Below are positions 49,457-59,252 of a stretch of 64,000 nucleotides of DNA, one piece after another. The translations under genes were made by a program, and so were the position numbers. This DNA comes from Carex sylvatica. Its lineage: Eukaryota; Streptophyta; Magnoliopsida; Poales; Cyperaceae. Every line of letters begins with the position of its first letter. Position 1 is the stretch's first letter. Location: the NCBI GenBank assembly GCA_964058845.1, contig CAXKVR010000180.1:1-64000 (forward strand). The letters are read 5' to 3'. The notes beneath the pieces are model-generated. The model searched no databases, was not told the DNA's origin, and saw nothing but the letters and a program-made list of their open reading frames with translations.

Positions 49457-51262
49457 CTCTTTGATCGCATAAACGGCTTGACTTGTTTCTGAAAAGGCAA
49501 GTATTCTCTTTTGATCCATCCTTTGTCGAACAAACCTTTCAAAGTTCAAAAGGAGAAACCAGGATATGGGACCAAACTTGAAACTTAAAAAAAAAATTGA
49601 TTGATTAACTTTTGAAGGGGAGATTGTATTTATTTTTAAACAGTGAAAGCATTTAAGATTTGTTCCCAAAAATTGTTTAGTATCTTTGTCAAACACTTGT
49701 TTTCAAATTATATTTGTTCACGTCTTGGATGTTGAGATGGAATGCTGAATTTTTGAATTTAATGTTGCAGAGATTGGATGGATTAAGGCATGCAAACGTA
49801 GTTAGCTAAAATTTTATCTATTACTTTCATTTTGTTTGGAGCTATTTTCTCCCCGTGCATGTAAAAGCCACTTTTATTCTTTTCCCCTTCTGCTCAATTT
49901 GTAGCTCATAATGGATTTCTCCGTGAATTTGAGCTTTGAAATGTTGCGTGCTTAGAATGTTTTGAGGTCTTTGTGAAACTAAAGACCCAAAAAGTATAAT
50001 GCTAAATATGGATGCGAGCCACATTTTGATTATGTTAAACAACACTGTAACACATTTTGATTATGCACTAATCCTCCTTTATTACGAGAACCAGCCTTTA
50101 TTTACTGACAAAAAGCAACAGATTGTGAGTTCAAAATTCAAATAAAAACTTCTTGTTTATTACAGACATTGTTCTTATGCTTTGCAGAGATTATATTTGA
50201 CCGGGAACAGTTAAAATGTGTGATCTATTGATAGCTCATAATGGATTTCTCAATTGTTTTGGCAGACAAAGAAAAATTAGAACTTAATTGTTGACTTGAT
50301 ACTATTTGATAGCATGCGTAATCAAGAGAGATCAATTTTGGAGGAGCATTGAAAAACTTGCATTTCTAACCACAGTATAAAGTAGCACATCCCATTTCTA
50401 AAGCAAACAAAAACAAAAATAAGAAAAACATATATAATATCAAGCGCAGTCTAGACTCTAGAGCTGCTAATTGAACAGGACGTCCGTGAATAAACGGGCC
50501 GAATAATTAACAAATTAATGTTCATGTGCCGAATAATTAACAAAATAATATTGACCGGATTAATCCGAACAAGGCCCAAAATTCAGTTAAGGATATTCGG
50601 TTTAAACGGTTGTACATAAACCTATATTTTTGTTAATACGGTTGTACTGTGAAGGCAATCACTCATATCCTGCAGTGACAACTGACAAGAGTCTTTTTGT
50701 GCAGGTTGCTTAGTTTGGAAATTATGTACCTGGGATGTAATTAAACTCTGTTATGTTTTAATGCTAATGGGCTTTATGCGTTGTTTCAATGATCCATTTG
50801 GTCTAGCAAGCTCTAGACAACTTGACAAAGTTTGCATTTTTTTTTTTTTTGGGTTTTGATGAAAAAAGTTATGCCTCTAGGCTCTACATTCAAGTACAAT
50901 GCACCTTTAATTATTGCTGGTAGCATATTAATATTGTTTTTGTCCTTTGTATTTTGAGTTTTTCTTTAGAAATTGCAGCTCGTATGATAATTTTATTTAG
51001 GACAGATTTAAAGGGATCCAGAGGTGACTAAGCTCCCTATATTTTAAACAAGTAAATTTCATTAGAATTATTTTTTATTATGTTTAATTAAATTTATAAT
51101 TTATCCTTCTATTAATAAAGTATATGTTTAACTAAAAGAAGAAATACGTCTCGCTCTAAAATATATCGAAATATTCTTTTTAATGAAATACAGTCCCGTG
51201 AAGTAAATATCTGATTTCTTCCCTGATCGTAATACTTGTTGGTTTTGAATTGTACTTGATGT
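49457..51262. other. 3' region of bL9 gene and spacer
   Basis: The first 300-400 bases are probably 3' untranslated/terminator sequence. The stretch 49730-49830 (GATGGAATGCTGAATTTTTG.. to GTTAGCTAAAATTTT) is conserved at 57360-57580. The word GATAGCTCATAATGGATTTC (50232) nearly repeats TGTAGCTCATAATGGATTTC (49902). No gene was recognised. Confidence 0.4.
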
Positions 51263-51791
51263 TTTTTTTTTTTTTGAAATAGTAGATATTTCTACTTGTT
51301 TCATTAGAAACTAATATTGTTTTTATAAAAGCAGAGATATTATCTCTGAAATTAGACAAATCACTACTGATACTCTGGTTTTACATACCAAGAGTATAAC
51401 CGAGTTCTAATATCAGTTATCCAAAACAACTAAAGTAGGAAATAGTTCATAACAGCACAAAACACAAACAAAGCAGTAAATGACCAGGAGGGACAATAAC
51501 AGGAGAGATTAAAGCATCAATGGTCTGAAGTAGTGACAGAAGAATTGGGTGCATTTGGATTTGCCCTTGAGCTGTATTCTGCATCTATAGTCTCATATTC
51601 CGCCCTGTTTCTTAGGTGATCTGACAGGTTCGATCTCTCTAGTTCAAGAAAAGATTCTTTTTCTGAATCTCAGCTGAAGTTCTTCTTCTAAGAGGTATCG
51701 GTCTCTGACCGAATTATAAGTGGACCTGCCTGAGACTAAGACAGTTGAGTTGCATCCATAGGTAAAATTAATGATAACTTAAGATAAGAAT
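51263..51791 (-). pseudogene. retroposed sequence with poly(A) tail and 15-bp target duplication
   Basis: Flanked by an exact 15-bp direct repeat AATTGTACTTGATGT at 51248-51262 and 51792-51806. The left end is a run of T (51263-51275), i.e. a poly(A) tail on the minus strand, so the inserted copy starts near 51791 and runs leftward. This is the signature of LINE-type retroposition. On the minus strand an open stretch ending in TGA at about 51515-51517 reads ESFLELERSNLSDHLRNRAE and continues for about 20 more polar residues. Upstream, an adjacent frame is open (GQRPIPLRRRTSAEIQKKN), suggesting a frameshift in a former coding sequence. I do not recognise the parent gene; a SINE or LINE tail is an alternative. 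Confidence 0.65.
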
Positions 51792-52654
51792 AATTGTACT
51801 TGATGTAAATATGTAATTTACTGTACTTGAAGTATTTGTTATTTAAAATTGTATTTTTCTTTTCTAGCTTGGTTGATTTTTATTAAATAGTCCGGACTCC
51901 GGACCTGAACTTATGCACTTGCTAAATGGGCTTCCTCATCATCTCAGGCCCTCTATAAAGAATTACTTTATTACCAACCATTTTTGTTATTTTATTTTCT
52001 GTAAAATATCATATGGTTATATATAATAAGAATTGTCACTTAAAATTTAAAGAGACTATATAATTATGAGGACCTGTTATAAAAAATTGATAAGAAAGCC
52101 ATGGAGTTATAAAAGCATTTGTTCACAATTCTAATTGATGGACTTTGTTACTAAAGAATTGTAATAAATGTAAAGATGGATTTGGCACTTTGGAATTCCC
52201 AGTTTTCCCTTGTAGATGCATGCATTAGCGCCTTTCCAAGTCCTTCCTAATTTTCTTCCCTCTATTATAGATATTATACCAAGAGACGCATTTTTCATCT
52301 CATCTGCACATTCTTCAACTCTCTACCACGGGCAGTCAATTTTGTGTTTGTTTTAAGAAAATTCATATTAAAACCTCCTAAAAATATAGTAATTATTCTA
52401 TTGCCGATCCCTATATTTACAATCTAACAATTTTTATTAGATCATGATGTTGGTACTAACGTTTGGTGTAGTGCCGACTCCTATTCAAAAAACAATTTGA
52501 CTCCGCCCATGATAGATGTCCAAGTAAGGCCAACATATATTTAACATACAAATTTAACAATATTAAATTTGAAATAAGAAGGCAACTCATAGGATAAGAT
52601 ATCTTTGCTTGTGTTACTAGCGTAGACGATGGTTGAATACTTCATGCATTTTAT

Positions 52655-53590
52655 ATTATCCTACCTCATATTCTATATATTCGTTTTTAAATTTTAAATT
52701 GTCAATCTAAAATAGAGATGATTAATGAACGAGCATGAGCGACTTAGGATATGCTCATATTTAGCTCATTAAGTAAATAAGTAAATTGTTAATGAACGAA
52801 TTTGAGCGAGTTACTAAATGAGCGAGCTATGAGCGGCTCACGAGTTATGAGTACCAAAATTTAATAAATTGTCATAATTCATTTAAATAAAATAGAATAA
52901 AAATTAAATTATGGCGGAGAGCAGAGAGCGGAGGGCGGAGAGGCTGCCGACTTCGGGTGATTTGGTTTAGGTTTTGGGTCAGCTGCTATCGACTTTGTTC
53001 TGCCGACTTTACAAAAATATGAATGTATGAATATGACATAGGAATTTAATGAAGTAAGGCCGCAAGGATGATTTAATTTTGCATAAATTTAGTTCATTGA
53101 TTTAATGCTATAGAAATTTAGTGCTGCATAAATTTATTTAGGATTGAATGTGGCAGAAATTAGACGTAACAAATTCTTAATGAGCGAGTTATGAGCTAGT
53201 TGGAGAATGCTCATGCTCGCTCATTAAGTAAATGTGCGAGTTGTTAATGAGCGAGTTTAAGCGAGTTATGAGCGGCTCACAAGTTATGAACAATTTATCC
53301 ACTCCTAATCTAAACTACTCAACATTCTATCCATATTGAAATATATTTGAAAATCAAATTTTATATTTTTTTGAAAATTTATTGCTATTTTTAGATAGGT
53401 ATAAAATCACTCTTTTTGGATGGTACATAAACAATGAATTTGTATCTATTTTAAATTATAGTAAAAAGTTCAAAAAGAATAAAATTTGGTATCGAAGCAT
53501 ATAGTATGAAAATATTATATTGAGCGATTCGAATCGACAATTTAGACTTTGAAAATAGATATATAAAATATGAGGTACTATAAGACATAA
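52655..53590. mobile_element. GAGG/CCTACCTC-type foldback MITE interrupted by a hAT element
   Basis: The left arm CTACCTCATATTCTATATAT and the complement of the right arm (GTACCTCATATTTTATATAT) mark the ends. The arm word TTTTAAATTGTCAATCTAAA is cut at 52711 and resumes after 53314 with CTACTCAACATTCTATCC. The right half holds the family core 'CAAATTTTATATTTTTTTGA' and 'TTTTTAGATAGGTATAAAAT'. Removing 52712-53314 restores a normal family member. Confidence 0.68.
52712..53306. mobile_element. hAT-like non-autonomous element inserted in a foldback MITE
   Basis: Exact 8-bp target duplication AATCTAAA at 52704-52711 and 53307-53314. The ends ATAGAGATGATTAATGAACG and, on the complement, AGGAGTGGATAAATTGTTCA are weakly inverted. 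Subterminal regions at both ends contain direct 'GAGCGAGTT(A/T)..' and 'GAGCGGCTCACGAGTTATGA' words (about 52790-52850 and 53220-53290), typical of transposase-binding repeats in hAT elements. A GC-richer patch at 52915-53010 carries no convincing frame. Confidence 0.72.
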
Positions 53591-53876
53591 AAGATAACGA
53601 GGCATTTCAACCATTCCACTGAATTAATTAACGAAAGTAACTAAGTTTTCCCTCATTTCAAATATTATTCTATCGGTTCTTTATTTTTTTTATGTTTGAA
53701 CTAATAAAAACTGTTCTACCTATATCCAGATTAAGGCCCTGGCCAAATTTTTTTACTAAACATTATAGTTGTTTTCTTGTCTTGGTTTGTTCATTCAACA
53801 ATAGTTATCTTCAATACTGTTCTTTCTTTTCTTGCTTTTAACAGTCAGTACAAAGTCAACTGGAAGCTGAAACTTA

Positions 53877-54270
53877 TAGAACAAGTGTGTTTCAAAGTTC
53901 ACCAAATTTCTTTGTAAATTTAATTTTAAAATTTATCGGATTGATTTCAAATAACGAATTGGAACAATCAAAATCCGTATACTTTACGAGTGATGTTCTA
54001 TATGCAAAAAAAAAAAATGGAATTAATTTTGTATAGAGTCAAGTGATAAAAAAATGTTCAAAAAATTAATGCACTAAAATTAATTTATAAACCTTTTGAC
54101 CACTTTACTTCTTACTAAATTAATTTAAAAGTTTAAAATTTATGTATATAGACGCATCACTTGTAAAGTAAACAGATTTCAACAGTTATAATTCATTATT
54201 TAAAGTTAATTTAATAAGTTTTAGAGTTGAGTTCAAATTTTTTTTTGATGAACTTAACCCTAGTTCTACT
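53877..54270. mobile_element. GTAGAACT-type foldback MITE in the kelch pseudogene
   Basis: The left end TAGAACAAGTGTGTTTCAAA and the complement of the right end GTAGAACTAGGG.. are the family termini. The arms share 'AGTTCACCAAATTTCTTTGT' and 'GTTGAGTTCAAATTTT' in inverse order and the 'TTTGTATAGAGTCAAGTGAT' sub-arm. It interrupts exon 12 of the duplicate after GAAGCTGAAACTTA; the sequence just right of it is rearranged ('AGTTCTACTTGACCTTGTC' and 'AGTTCTACTCGACCTTGTC' both occur), so the target duplication cannot be read. Confidence 0.7.
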
Positions 54271-54332
54271 TGACCTTGTCTTTTTTTAATAGTGGCTATC
54301 AGAAGTTCTACTCGACCTTGTCTTTGTTCATT

Positions 54333-55013
54333 GGGGGAATTTCATATATATCTCTCAAAAGTTTCAATATTGTATATTTATCCCTCCAAAATCAGTAATT
54401 ACATATTTATCCTTGAAAATTGTACAAACTCACATATTTGCCCAATCTAACTCTATAACATATCAAATATCTCAAAAAATAATTAAATAATATTTTTTCA
54501 ACTTTAAAAATTTATTTTAAAATATTAAGTAATAATATGCTGACCATTATATCCTTCGGTCTCTTTAGTCCATCTTAGTTATCTAATATGTAAGGCGTCA
54601 AACCTCCCCCGCCATTCTCTCCAAACGCGTCAAATCACAAATTTATCCCTGCCTTCCCTAGTCGCCTCCCCTCTCATATATTTCTGCCGCCCCTTGCTGC
54701 TTTAATTTTTCATTTTCGTTTGGAGAGAGAGGCGGGAGGTTTAGCGCCTTAGAGAAAATAAAACTTAGACAGATTAAAGAGATAAAAATGAAGAGCATAA
54801 TAATCAATATATTTTTTAATTAATATTGTAATTTTTTTTTTTAAGTTTTCAAAATATTATTTAATAATAATTGGAGATATTGATATGTTATAGAATTAGA
54901 TTGGATAAATATGTGAGTTTATAGGATTTTTAAGAATAAATATGTAATTATTGATTTTAGAGGGACAAATATATAATATTAAAATTTTTGAGAGATATAC
55001 ATAAAATTGCCCC
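54333..55013. mobile_element. GGGGGAATTT-type foldback MITE, copy 2, with known empty site
   Basis: Exact 9-bp target duplication TTGTTCATT at 54324-54332 and 55014-55022. The uninterrupted ancestral sequence (CTTTGTTCATTTTATACGTG) is still present in the kelch gene intron, TTGTTCATT at 46220-46228. The ends GGGGGAATTTCATATATATC and, complemented, GGGGCAATTTTATGTATATC are followed by matching TCTCAAAA. It is the same family as 20167-20635. A GC-richer centre (54600-54745, with 'CCCGCC' and 'GGCGGGAGG' inverted words) carries no gene. Confidence 0.85.
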
Positions 55014-55223
55014 TTGTTCATTTTATACGTGTTTCTAAATTTCTAGATCAAATAAGTTAAAAGCAGAGAATCTCATCACTGATAGCAGCAAGGGAAATCA
55101 GACCTAACTTTTTTCCCCCCTTTTCCTTAATTTTACTTTAGACACAAATTCAAAGTGCGCAAGAAAAATTAAGCACAATTGGCTCCCTGGAGAAAGGTAT
55201 AGAAATCCTAAGCAGAGAAATAT

Positions 55224-55638
55224 GAGTAAAGCTAGAGTGTGATGTGCTTATTAAGAGAGTTTGGTGAGTACAATTTTAAAATTATATCGATCGACTTCAA
55301 ACGTCGAATTCAAACCGTTGTACTTCATGAGTGATGCATGTACATATAAAATTTTAAAAGTTTCGAGTTTATTTGTTACAAGGTCAAGCGCTTAAAGAAA
55401 TAATAAAATTTAAATATATATAAAACAACTTATTTATAAGTTATAAAAAAATTAATTTTTCAATCGTTTGACTTTGTAGTAAATAAACTCGAAATTTTTA
55501 AAATTTTGTATTTACATATATCACTAATATTTCAACAATTTAAATTTAATATTTAAAATCGATCCAATATATTTTTAAAATCATACCCACCAAACTAACT
55601 TGAATACTTGATAAATACATTATACTCTAACTTTGCTC
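55224..55638. mobile_element. foldback MITE with GAGTAAAGCTAGAGT ends, with known empty site
   Basis: The ends GAGTAAAGCTAGAGTGTGAT and, complemented, GAGCAAAGTTAGAGTATAAT are inverted copies. The flanks GAGAAATAT (55215-55223) and GATAAATAT (55639-55647) agree at 8 of 9 positions. The empty site GAGAAATATCCCAAATAGAC survives in kelch exon 13 (46426 onward). The sub-arm 'GTTGTACTTCATGAGTGATG' relates it to the GTAGAACT family. Confidence 0.82.
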
Positions 55639-56051
55639 GATAAATATCTCAAATAGACGGGAAGGTGCCAACAGCTCCTCAATCGCAGCGATCTGGTGTT
55701 TGGAATTGGATGCCATACGTATTTAAACATATCGTCGTGTCAAGATGTGCTATGATCGTACTGTGTTTACACACACTGATTTTTTTGTTTAATTTCGAAC
55801 AAAACAACACATCTAACACCGGGTGCCGTGTTTCGTCATGTTCTGACCCGCGCATAACGTGTCGTGTTGACGTGTTACGTATTTTTTACAATTTCACTAA
55901 TGCCGAGTGTCCTTTCTGTACACGTGTTGAGCTGCCAATAAGCCACGGCATATACCCTTGTGAGTTGGATACGGATATAGTATCAGATACAATATAAGAT
56001 AGATATAGATACGATGATACGATAAATTTTAAAAATCTCAGATACAATACG

Positions 56052-56189
56052 TCTATTATATATTATTTTAATTATATTATTAATTTAATACTTGTATTAT
56101 ATAAAATAAATATAAAAATGTCTATTATATATTATTTTAATTATATTATTAATTTAATATTTGTATTATATAAAATAAATATAAAAATA
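56052..56189. repeat. 69-bp tandem duplication
   Basis: TCTATTATATATTATTTTAA.. occurs at 56052 and again at 56121 with one or two changes, ending ATATAAAAAT. AT-only, non-coding. Confidence 0.8.
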
Positions 56190-56258
56190 TTGAATAAGTA
56201 TTCAATATAAGTTATATATATAAGCTAATATCTAATGACATCAAAGCTATTCAATTCC

Positions 56259-56307
56259 AGTGGTAAAGACGTAGGTCGAGTTCTTATAGAGCCTGGGTTC
56301 GAATTCC
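56259..56307 (+). other. possible tRNA-derived SINE head (A and B box)
   Basis: An A-box-like AGTGGTAAAGAC (56259-56270) is followed 25 bases later by a canonical B-box/T-loop word GGGTTCGAATTCC (56295-56307), the spacing of a tRNA or SINE internal RNA polymerase III promoter. The flanks do not fold into an acceptor stem and no anticodon arm is apparent, so a functional tRNA is unlikely. The unit may extend to about 56420. No target duplication was identified. Confidence 0.4.
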
Positions 56308-56884
56308 GTTGAATGGATTGAATTTGACTAATTTTGCTGGTCCACTTTGCTAATTTGTGGACCATGATCATGGTGCACGCTACAAAAATTAAAATGGAGT
56401 TTATGAGCGTGTGAATCTTTTTTAAGAATCATAAATTAAAAAAAAATTATCAATTAACTGATTTTATTGTTTTAATTTTTACAAAAATTATAAAAAATTA
56501 TTAGAACTGAACTGCTATTTCAATCTTAACTTTTTTTTTAACTTCTTTTTTCTCAATCTTAATTTCTTCTTTTTTAACTTCTTTTTTCTGTACCTGCTCT
56601 ATTTCAGTCTTAACTTCTTCTTTCTATACTGAATTATCATTTCGACTCGTGATAGTTCTTAGTAGTTTTATAAAGTTTCAGCCCACAACCACACGATTTT
56701 CTTTAAAATCTTTCAAACTAGCTCAGACTGAAATAACAATTATTTCGGTACGTTAAAAAAAAAAATCTTCAGCCCGAAATACAATTTATATTCTTGTGAT
56801 TTTTATAAAAATAAAACCAATTAGATTGGATTGATAAATTATTTTTATTATTTATGGTTTTAAAAAAAAATTCTATGAGCGTAC

Positions 56885-57347
56885 AATACAAATTGTTTAC
56901 GGGCCTTTAGGAAGTTGATATTCGCAAGTTGGAAAAAGAGAAACATTATTTGGGCCTTTTAAGGCCCACTTATCGGGCTAGATTGCTTCATCCCTTTGTT
57001 ATCTTTAAATGCCCAAACAAATGCACTCTAATGAGTAAAATTACTGTTAAGGATTTGTAAGTTTTAGTGAATTAAATTTTAATATTTGTTGGATCAATTT
57101 CAGATGGTGAATTCAAAATTTTCAAATTAATATAATTTTCCGGTCATTTAGTGTATAAAAATTTATTTTAATTGTATTTATTGTTTATTTTTTAACCGTT
57201 TGATTTTATTTAAATAAATTGAAAATTTATAAGTTTGACATGTAAACACGTCAGCCATTAAATCTATCAATTTGAAGACAATTTGGTAAATTTAAAATTA
57301 AACTCGCATACTAATTTGATGAGTTGAAATTCATGGTAAGTTTACTC
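56885..57347. repeat. segment paralogous to 58600-59252, copy A
   Basis: The block ACAAATTGTTTACGGGCCTT.., GAGAAACATTATTTGGGCC.., 'GCCCAAACAAATGCACTC' and a foldback element beginning GAGTAAAATTACTG (57033) and ending AAGTTTACTC (57347) recurs in the same order at 58615-59252. The element belongs with its flanks in both places, so this is a block duplication. A shorter shared leader (GTGTCCTTTCTG.ACACG..TTG.GCTGCCAA.AAGCCACG) lies at about 55907-55970 and 58550-58605. Confidence 0.7.
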
Positions 57348-57359
57348 TTAATGTTGCAT

Positions 57360-57580
57360 ATAAGATGGAATGCTCAATTTGTTAATTTATTGTTGCAGAG
57401 ATTGGGTGGAATAACATATAATTCTTGTCATTACCCCTCGAGAAAATGATCTTAACAACAAAGTAAATATAATAAAGTAAAAAATTACGTAAATAATAAA
57501 AGACAAGGAAAGATATGAATACGAAATAGTTGACTTTTTATTCCAATTTCATATTCCACGCATGCAAACTTAGTTAGCTA
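57360..57580 (+). pseudogene. fragment of the bL9 3' region
   Basis: Two pieces match the sequence downstream of the bL9 coding region: AGATGGAATGCT..GTTGCAGAGATTGGGTGGA (57363-57411, partner 49734-49779) and GCATGCAAACTTAGTTAGCT (57560 onward, partner about 49789). They are separated by about 150 unrelated bases. No bL9 coding exon is present. With the kelch fragment to its left, it indicates one duplicated kelch-bL9 block whose middle has been lost. Confidence 0.6.
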
Positions 57581-57727
57581 AAACTTTAAGTGTAAAAAAA
57601 AAAATGTAATTTCGATTAACATTTGAAGTACCTTCAACTTAAAATTTAAATACACTTCCTTGTCAAACTTGCAAGCTCAAATTTGAAGACTGGCATTTCC
57701 CCTTAATAATATAAAAAGCAAAACATT

Positions 57728-58408
57728 TTACATGCTAAGCTGCTGCTTCTTGGCCTCGGCTGCATCCGTTGCTTCGACCTGTGCCTTAGTCGTTTGCATG
57801 TCAGCCTCGGTCGCTTCCTTCTCATTTTTAGCTTGCACCTTCTTTACCTATACATGTATATATCCATGCGAGGAAAAGAACCTCAATCAGCACAATTTTT
57901 AAATTTCTCCAAAATGGAGGAATAAAATAATAATAAAATGTTGTGAATATGCAAAATAGATGATCTCATCAAAACCCTCAAAGTTTCAATTTCAATTGCC
58001 ATACAAACTGTCCAGTTTTAGATCATGAAAATCTGGAGAAAGTTACTAATTGTTTGAATGGCCTCCTCATATATATTTTGACATCAAGATTCGTGCACAC
58101 TTGATCCGCAAAAATCTTGAAGTTGTCCCTGCAAATCTTAATGGCCATCGAACGACTTGGATCCATTCGAAAGTATGCGGCATCAAAATTGTAATTACCC
58201 AAAAGCTCCATATGGGATTGATTAATTGAAAAAAAAAAGAAAAAAAAGGGGAAAATTGTAGGGGATTGAGTGAGAGAGAGAGAGAGAGTACATGGCCTGT
58301 GATGGATGCTTTGATATATTCCCATCCTTCTTGAACTGAAGCCCCAAAAGCAATCGATTGATTTCTTACCTTAGACATAAACCCCTCGTTTCCATTACCT
58401 TCTTCCAT
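57728..58408 (-). CDS. small hydrophilic two-exon gene, 78 residues, LEA-like composition
   Basis: Exon 1 58408-58292 (39 codons, donor CAT|GTACTC) and exon 2 57847-57728 (39 codons plus TAA, acceptor ATAG|GTAAAG) join in phase 0. The N-terminal half (MEEGNGNEGFMSKVRNQSIA, then FGASVQEGWEYIKASITGH) could form an amphipathic helix. The C-terminal half (KNEKEATEADMQTTKAQVEA, then TDAAEAKKQQLSM) is Lys/Glu/Ala-rich with no Cys, Pro or Trp, a composition like small late-embryogenesis-abundant proteins. I cannot name the family. Support comes from good splice sites, an intact frame across the intron and continuous composition; codons show no stops. The intron holds a GA/CT tract next to the donor. 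The donor sits against this repeat, so the exact border could shift. Function not known. Confidence 0.6.
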
Positions 58409-58599
58409 GTATTTTTGTATTTCCCCACTTGAAGCTCTTTCCTTTTTTGTACAAGTAAAATCTCTTTTGAATTCCTAATAGATTATTAGAGGGTTCCTTC
58501 TTCTAGACAAGAACAAGACGTCTCTTTCAAGAGGCACAGTGCACTGCAGTGTGTCCTTTCTGGACACGCGTTGGGCTGCCAACAAGCCACGACATATAC

Positions 58600-59252
58600 C
58601 CTGTGAGCTGGCCGAACAAATTGTTTATGGGCCTGAAGTTGCTATTGGAACGTTGGAAAAAGGCCAGCTCACAAATTGTTTATGGGCCTGAAGTTGCTAT
58701 TCGAACGTTGGAAAAAGGCCCGCTCACAAATTGTTTATGGGCCTGAAGTTGCTATTGGAACGTTGGAAAAAGGCCAGCTCACAAATTGTTTATGGGCCTG
58801 AAGTTGCTATTCGAACGTTGGAAAAAGAGAAACATTATTTGGTCCATTTCGGCCCACTTATTGGGCTAGAAAGTGGTATTTCTTGTTATGTAATGCCCAA
58901 ACAAATGCACTCAAATGGAACAACATTTTTTTTCGAGTACAATTACTGTCAGGATTAGTAAGTTGTAGTGGATTAAATTTTAATATTTATTGGATCAATT
59001 TTGGATGCTGAATTCAAAATTTTCAAATTAATATAATTTCCAGGTTCATTTAGTGTTTAAAAGTTTATTTAAATTGTGTTTATTTTTTTAAACGTTTGAT
59101 TTTATTTAAATAAATTAAAATTCTATAAGTTTGACATGTAAACATGTCCCTCATAAATGTATCATTAAATATATCACTGAAGACAATTTGGTAGATTTAA
59201 AATTAAACTCACAAACCAACTTGATGAGTTGAAATTCATAGTAAGTTTACTC
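58600..59252. repeat. segment paralogous to 56885-57347, copy B
   Basis: After the tandem units it continues GAGAAACATTATTTGGTCC.., 'GCCCAAACAAATGCACTC' and then a foldback element (GAGTACAATTACTGTCAGGA at 58936 to AAGTTTACTC at about 59252). Compared with copy A it has a 17-base insertion before the element (GAACAACATTTTTTTTC) and three extra tandem units. Confidence 0.7.
58618..58837. repeat. four 55-bp tandem units in a 110-bp alternating pattern
   Basis: Units starting AAATTGTTTATGGGCCTGAA begin at 58618, 58673, 58728 and 58783, exact period 55. Units 1 and 3 read GCTATTGGAACG and units 2 and 4 read GCTATTCGAACG, so the array grew by doubling a 110-bp dimer. The single diverged unit at about 56892 is the ancestral state. 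Open frames across it are repeats, not genes. Confidence 0.88.

Larger units (their letters stand above)
53612..55712 (+). pseudogene. decayed duplicate of the kelch gene's last exons, with three inserted MITEs
   Basis: Stretches match the kelch gene from the end of exon 11 to the end of exon 13 (about 45935-46505): the exon 11 end and intron (53615-53845), exon 12 (GTACAAAGTCAACTGGAAGC at 53848), intron 12 (55014-55140) and exon 13 in two parts (55141-55223 and 55646-55712, ending GTTTGGAATTGGATG). The copy has indels, lacks the first bases of exon 12, and is broken by elements at 53877-54270, 54333-55013 and 55224-55638. It cannot encode a protein. Introns are retained, so it arose by DNA duplication, not retroposition. 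Confidence 0.85.

Noticed and set aside
52712..53306. Small LTR retrotransposon, because of similar direct repeats near both ends
   Set aside because: The repeats do not reach the ends, there is no TG..CA border, and the target duplication is 8 bp, so a hAT element fits better.
55665..55997. 110-codon open frame containing QRSGVWNWM
   Set aside because: It starts inside the kelch pseudogene fragment and runs on into unrelated repeat DNA; chance fusion.
56259..56307. Functional tRNA gene
   Set aside because: The B box is good, but no acceptor stem or anticodon arm can be drawn around it.
58618..58837. CRISPR-like spacing
   Set aside because: Repeats are directly adjacent with no unique spacers, in a plant genome.
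58549..58958. Open frames with repeated IVYGPEVAI peptide
   Set aside because: They come from the 55-bp tandem units (period not a multiple of three), whose frames change from unit to unit.
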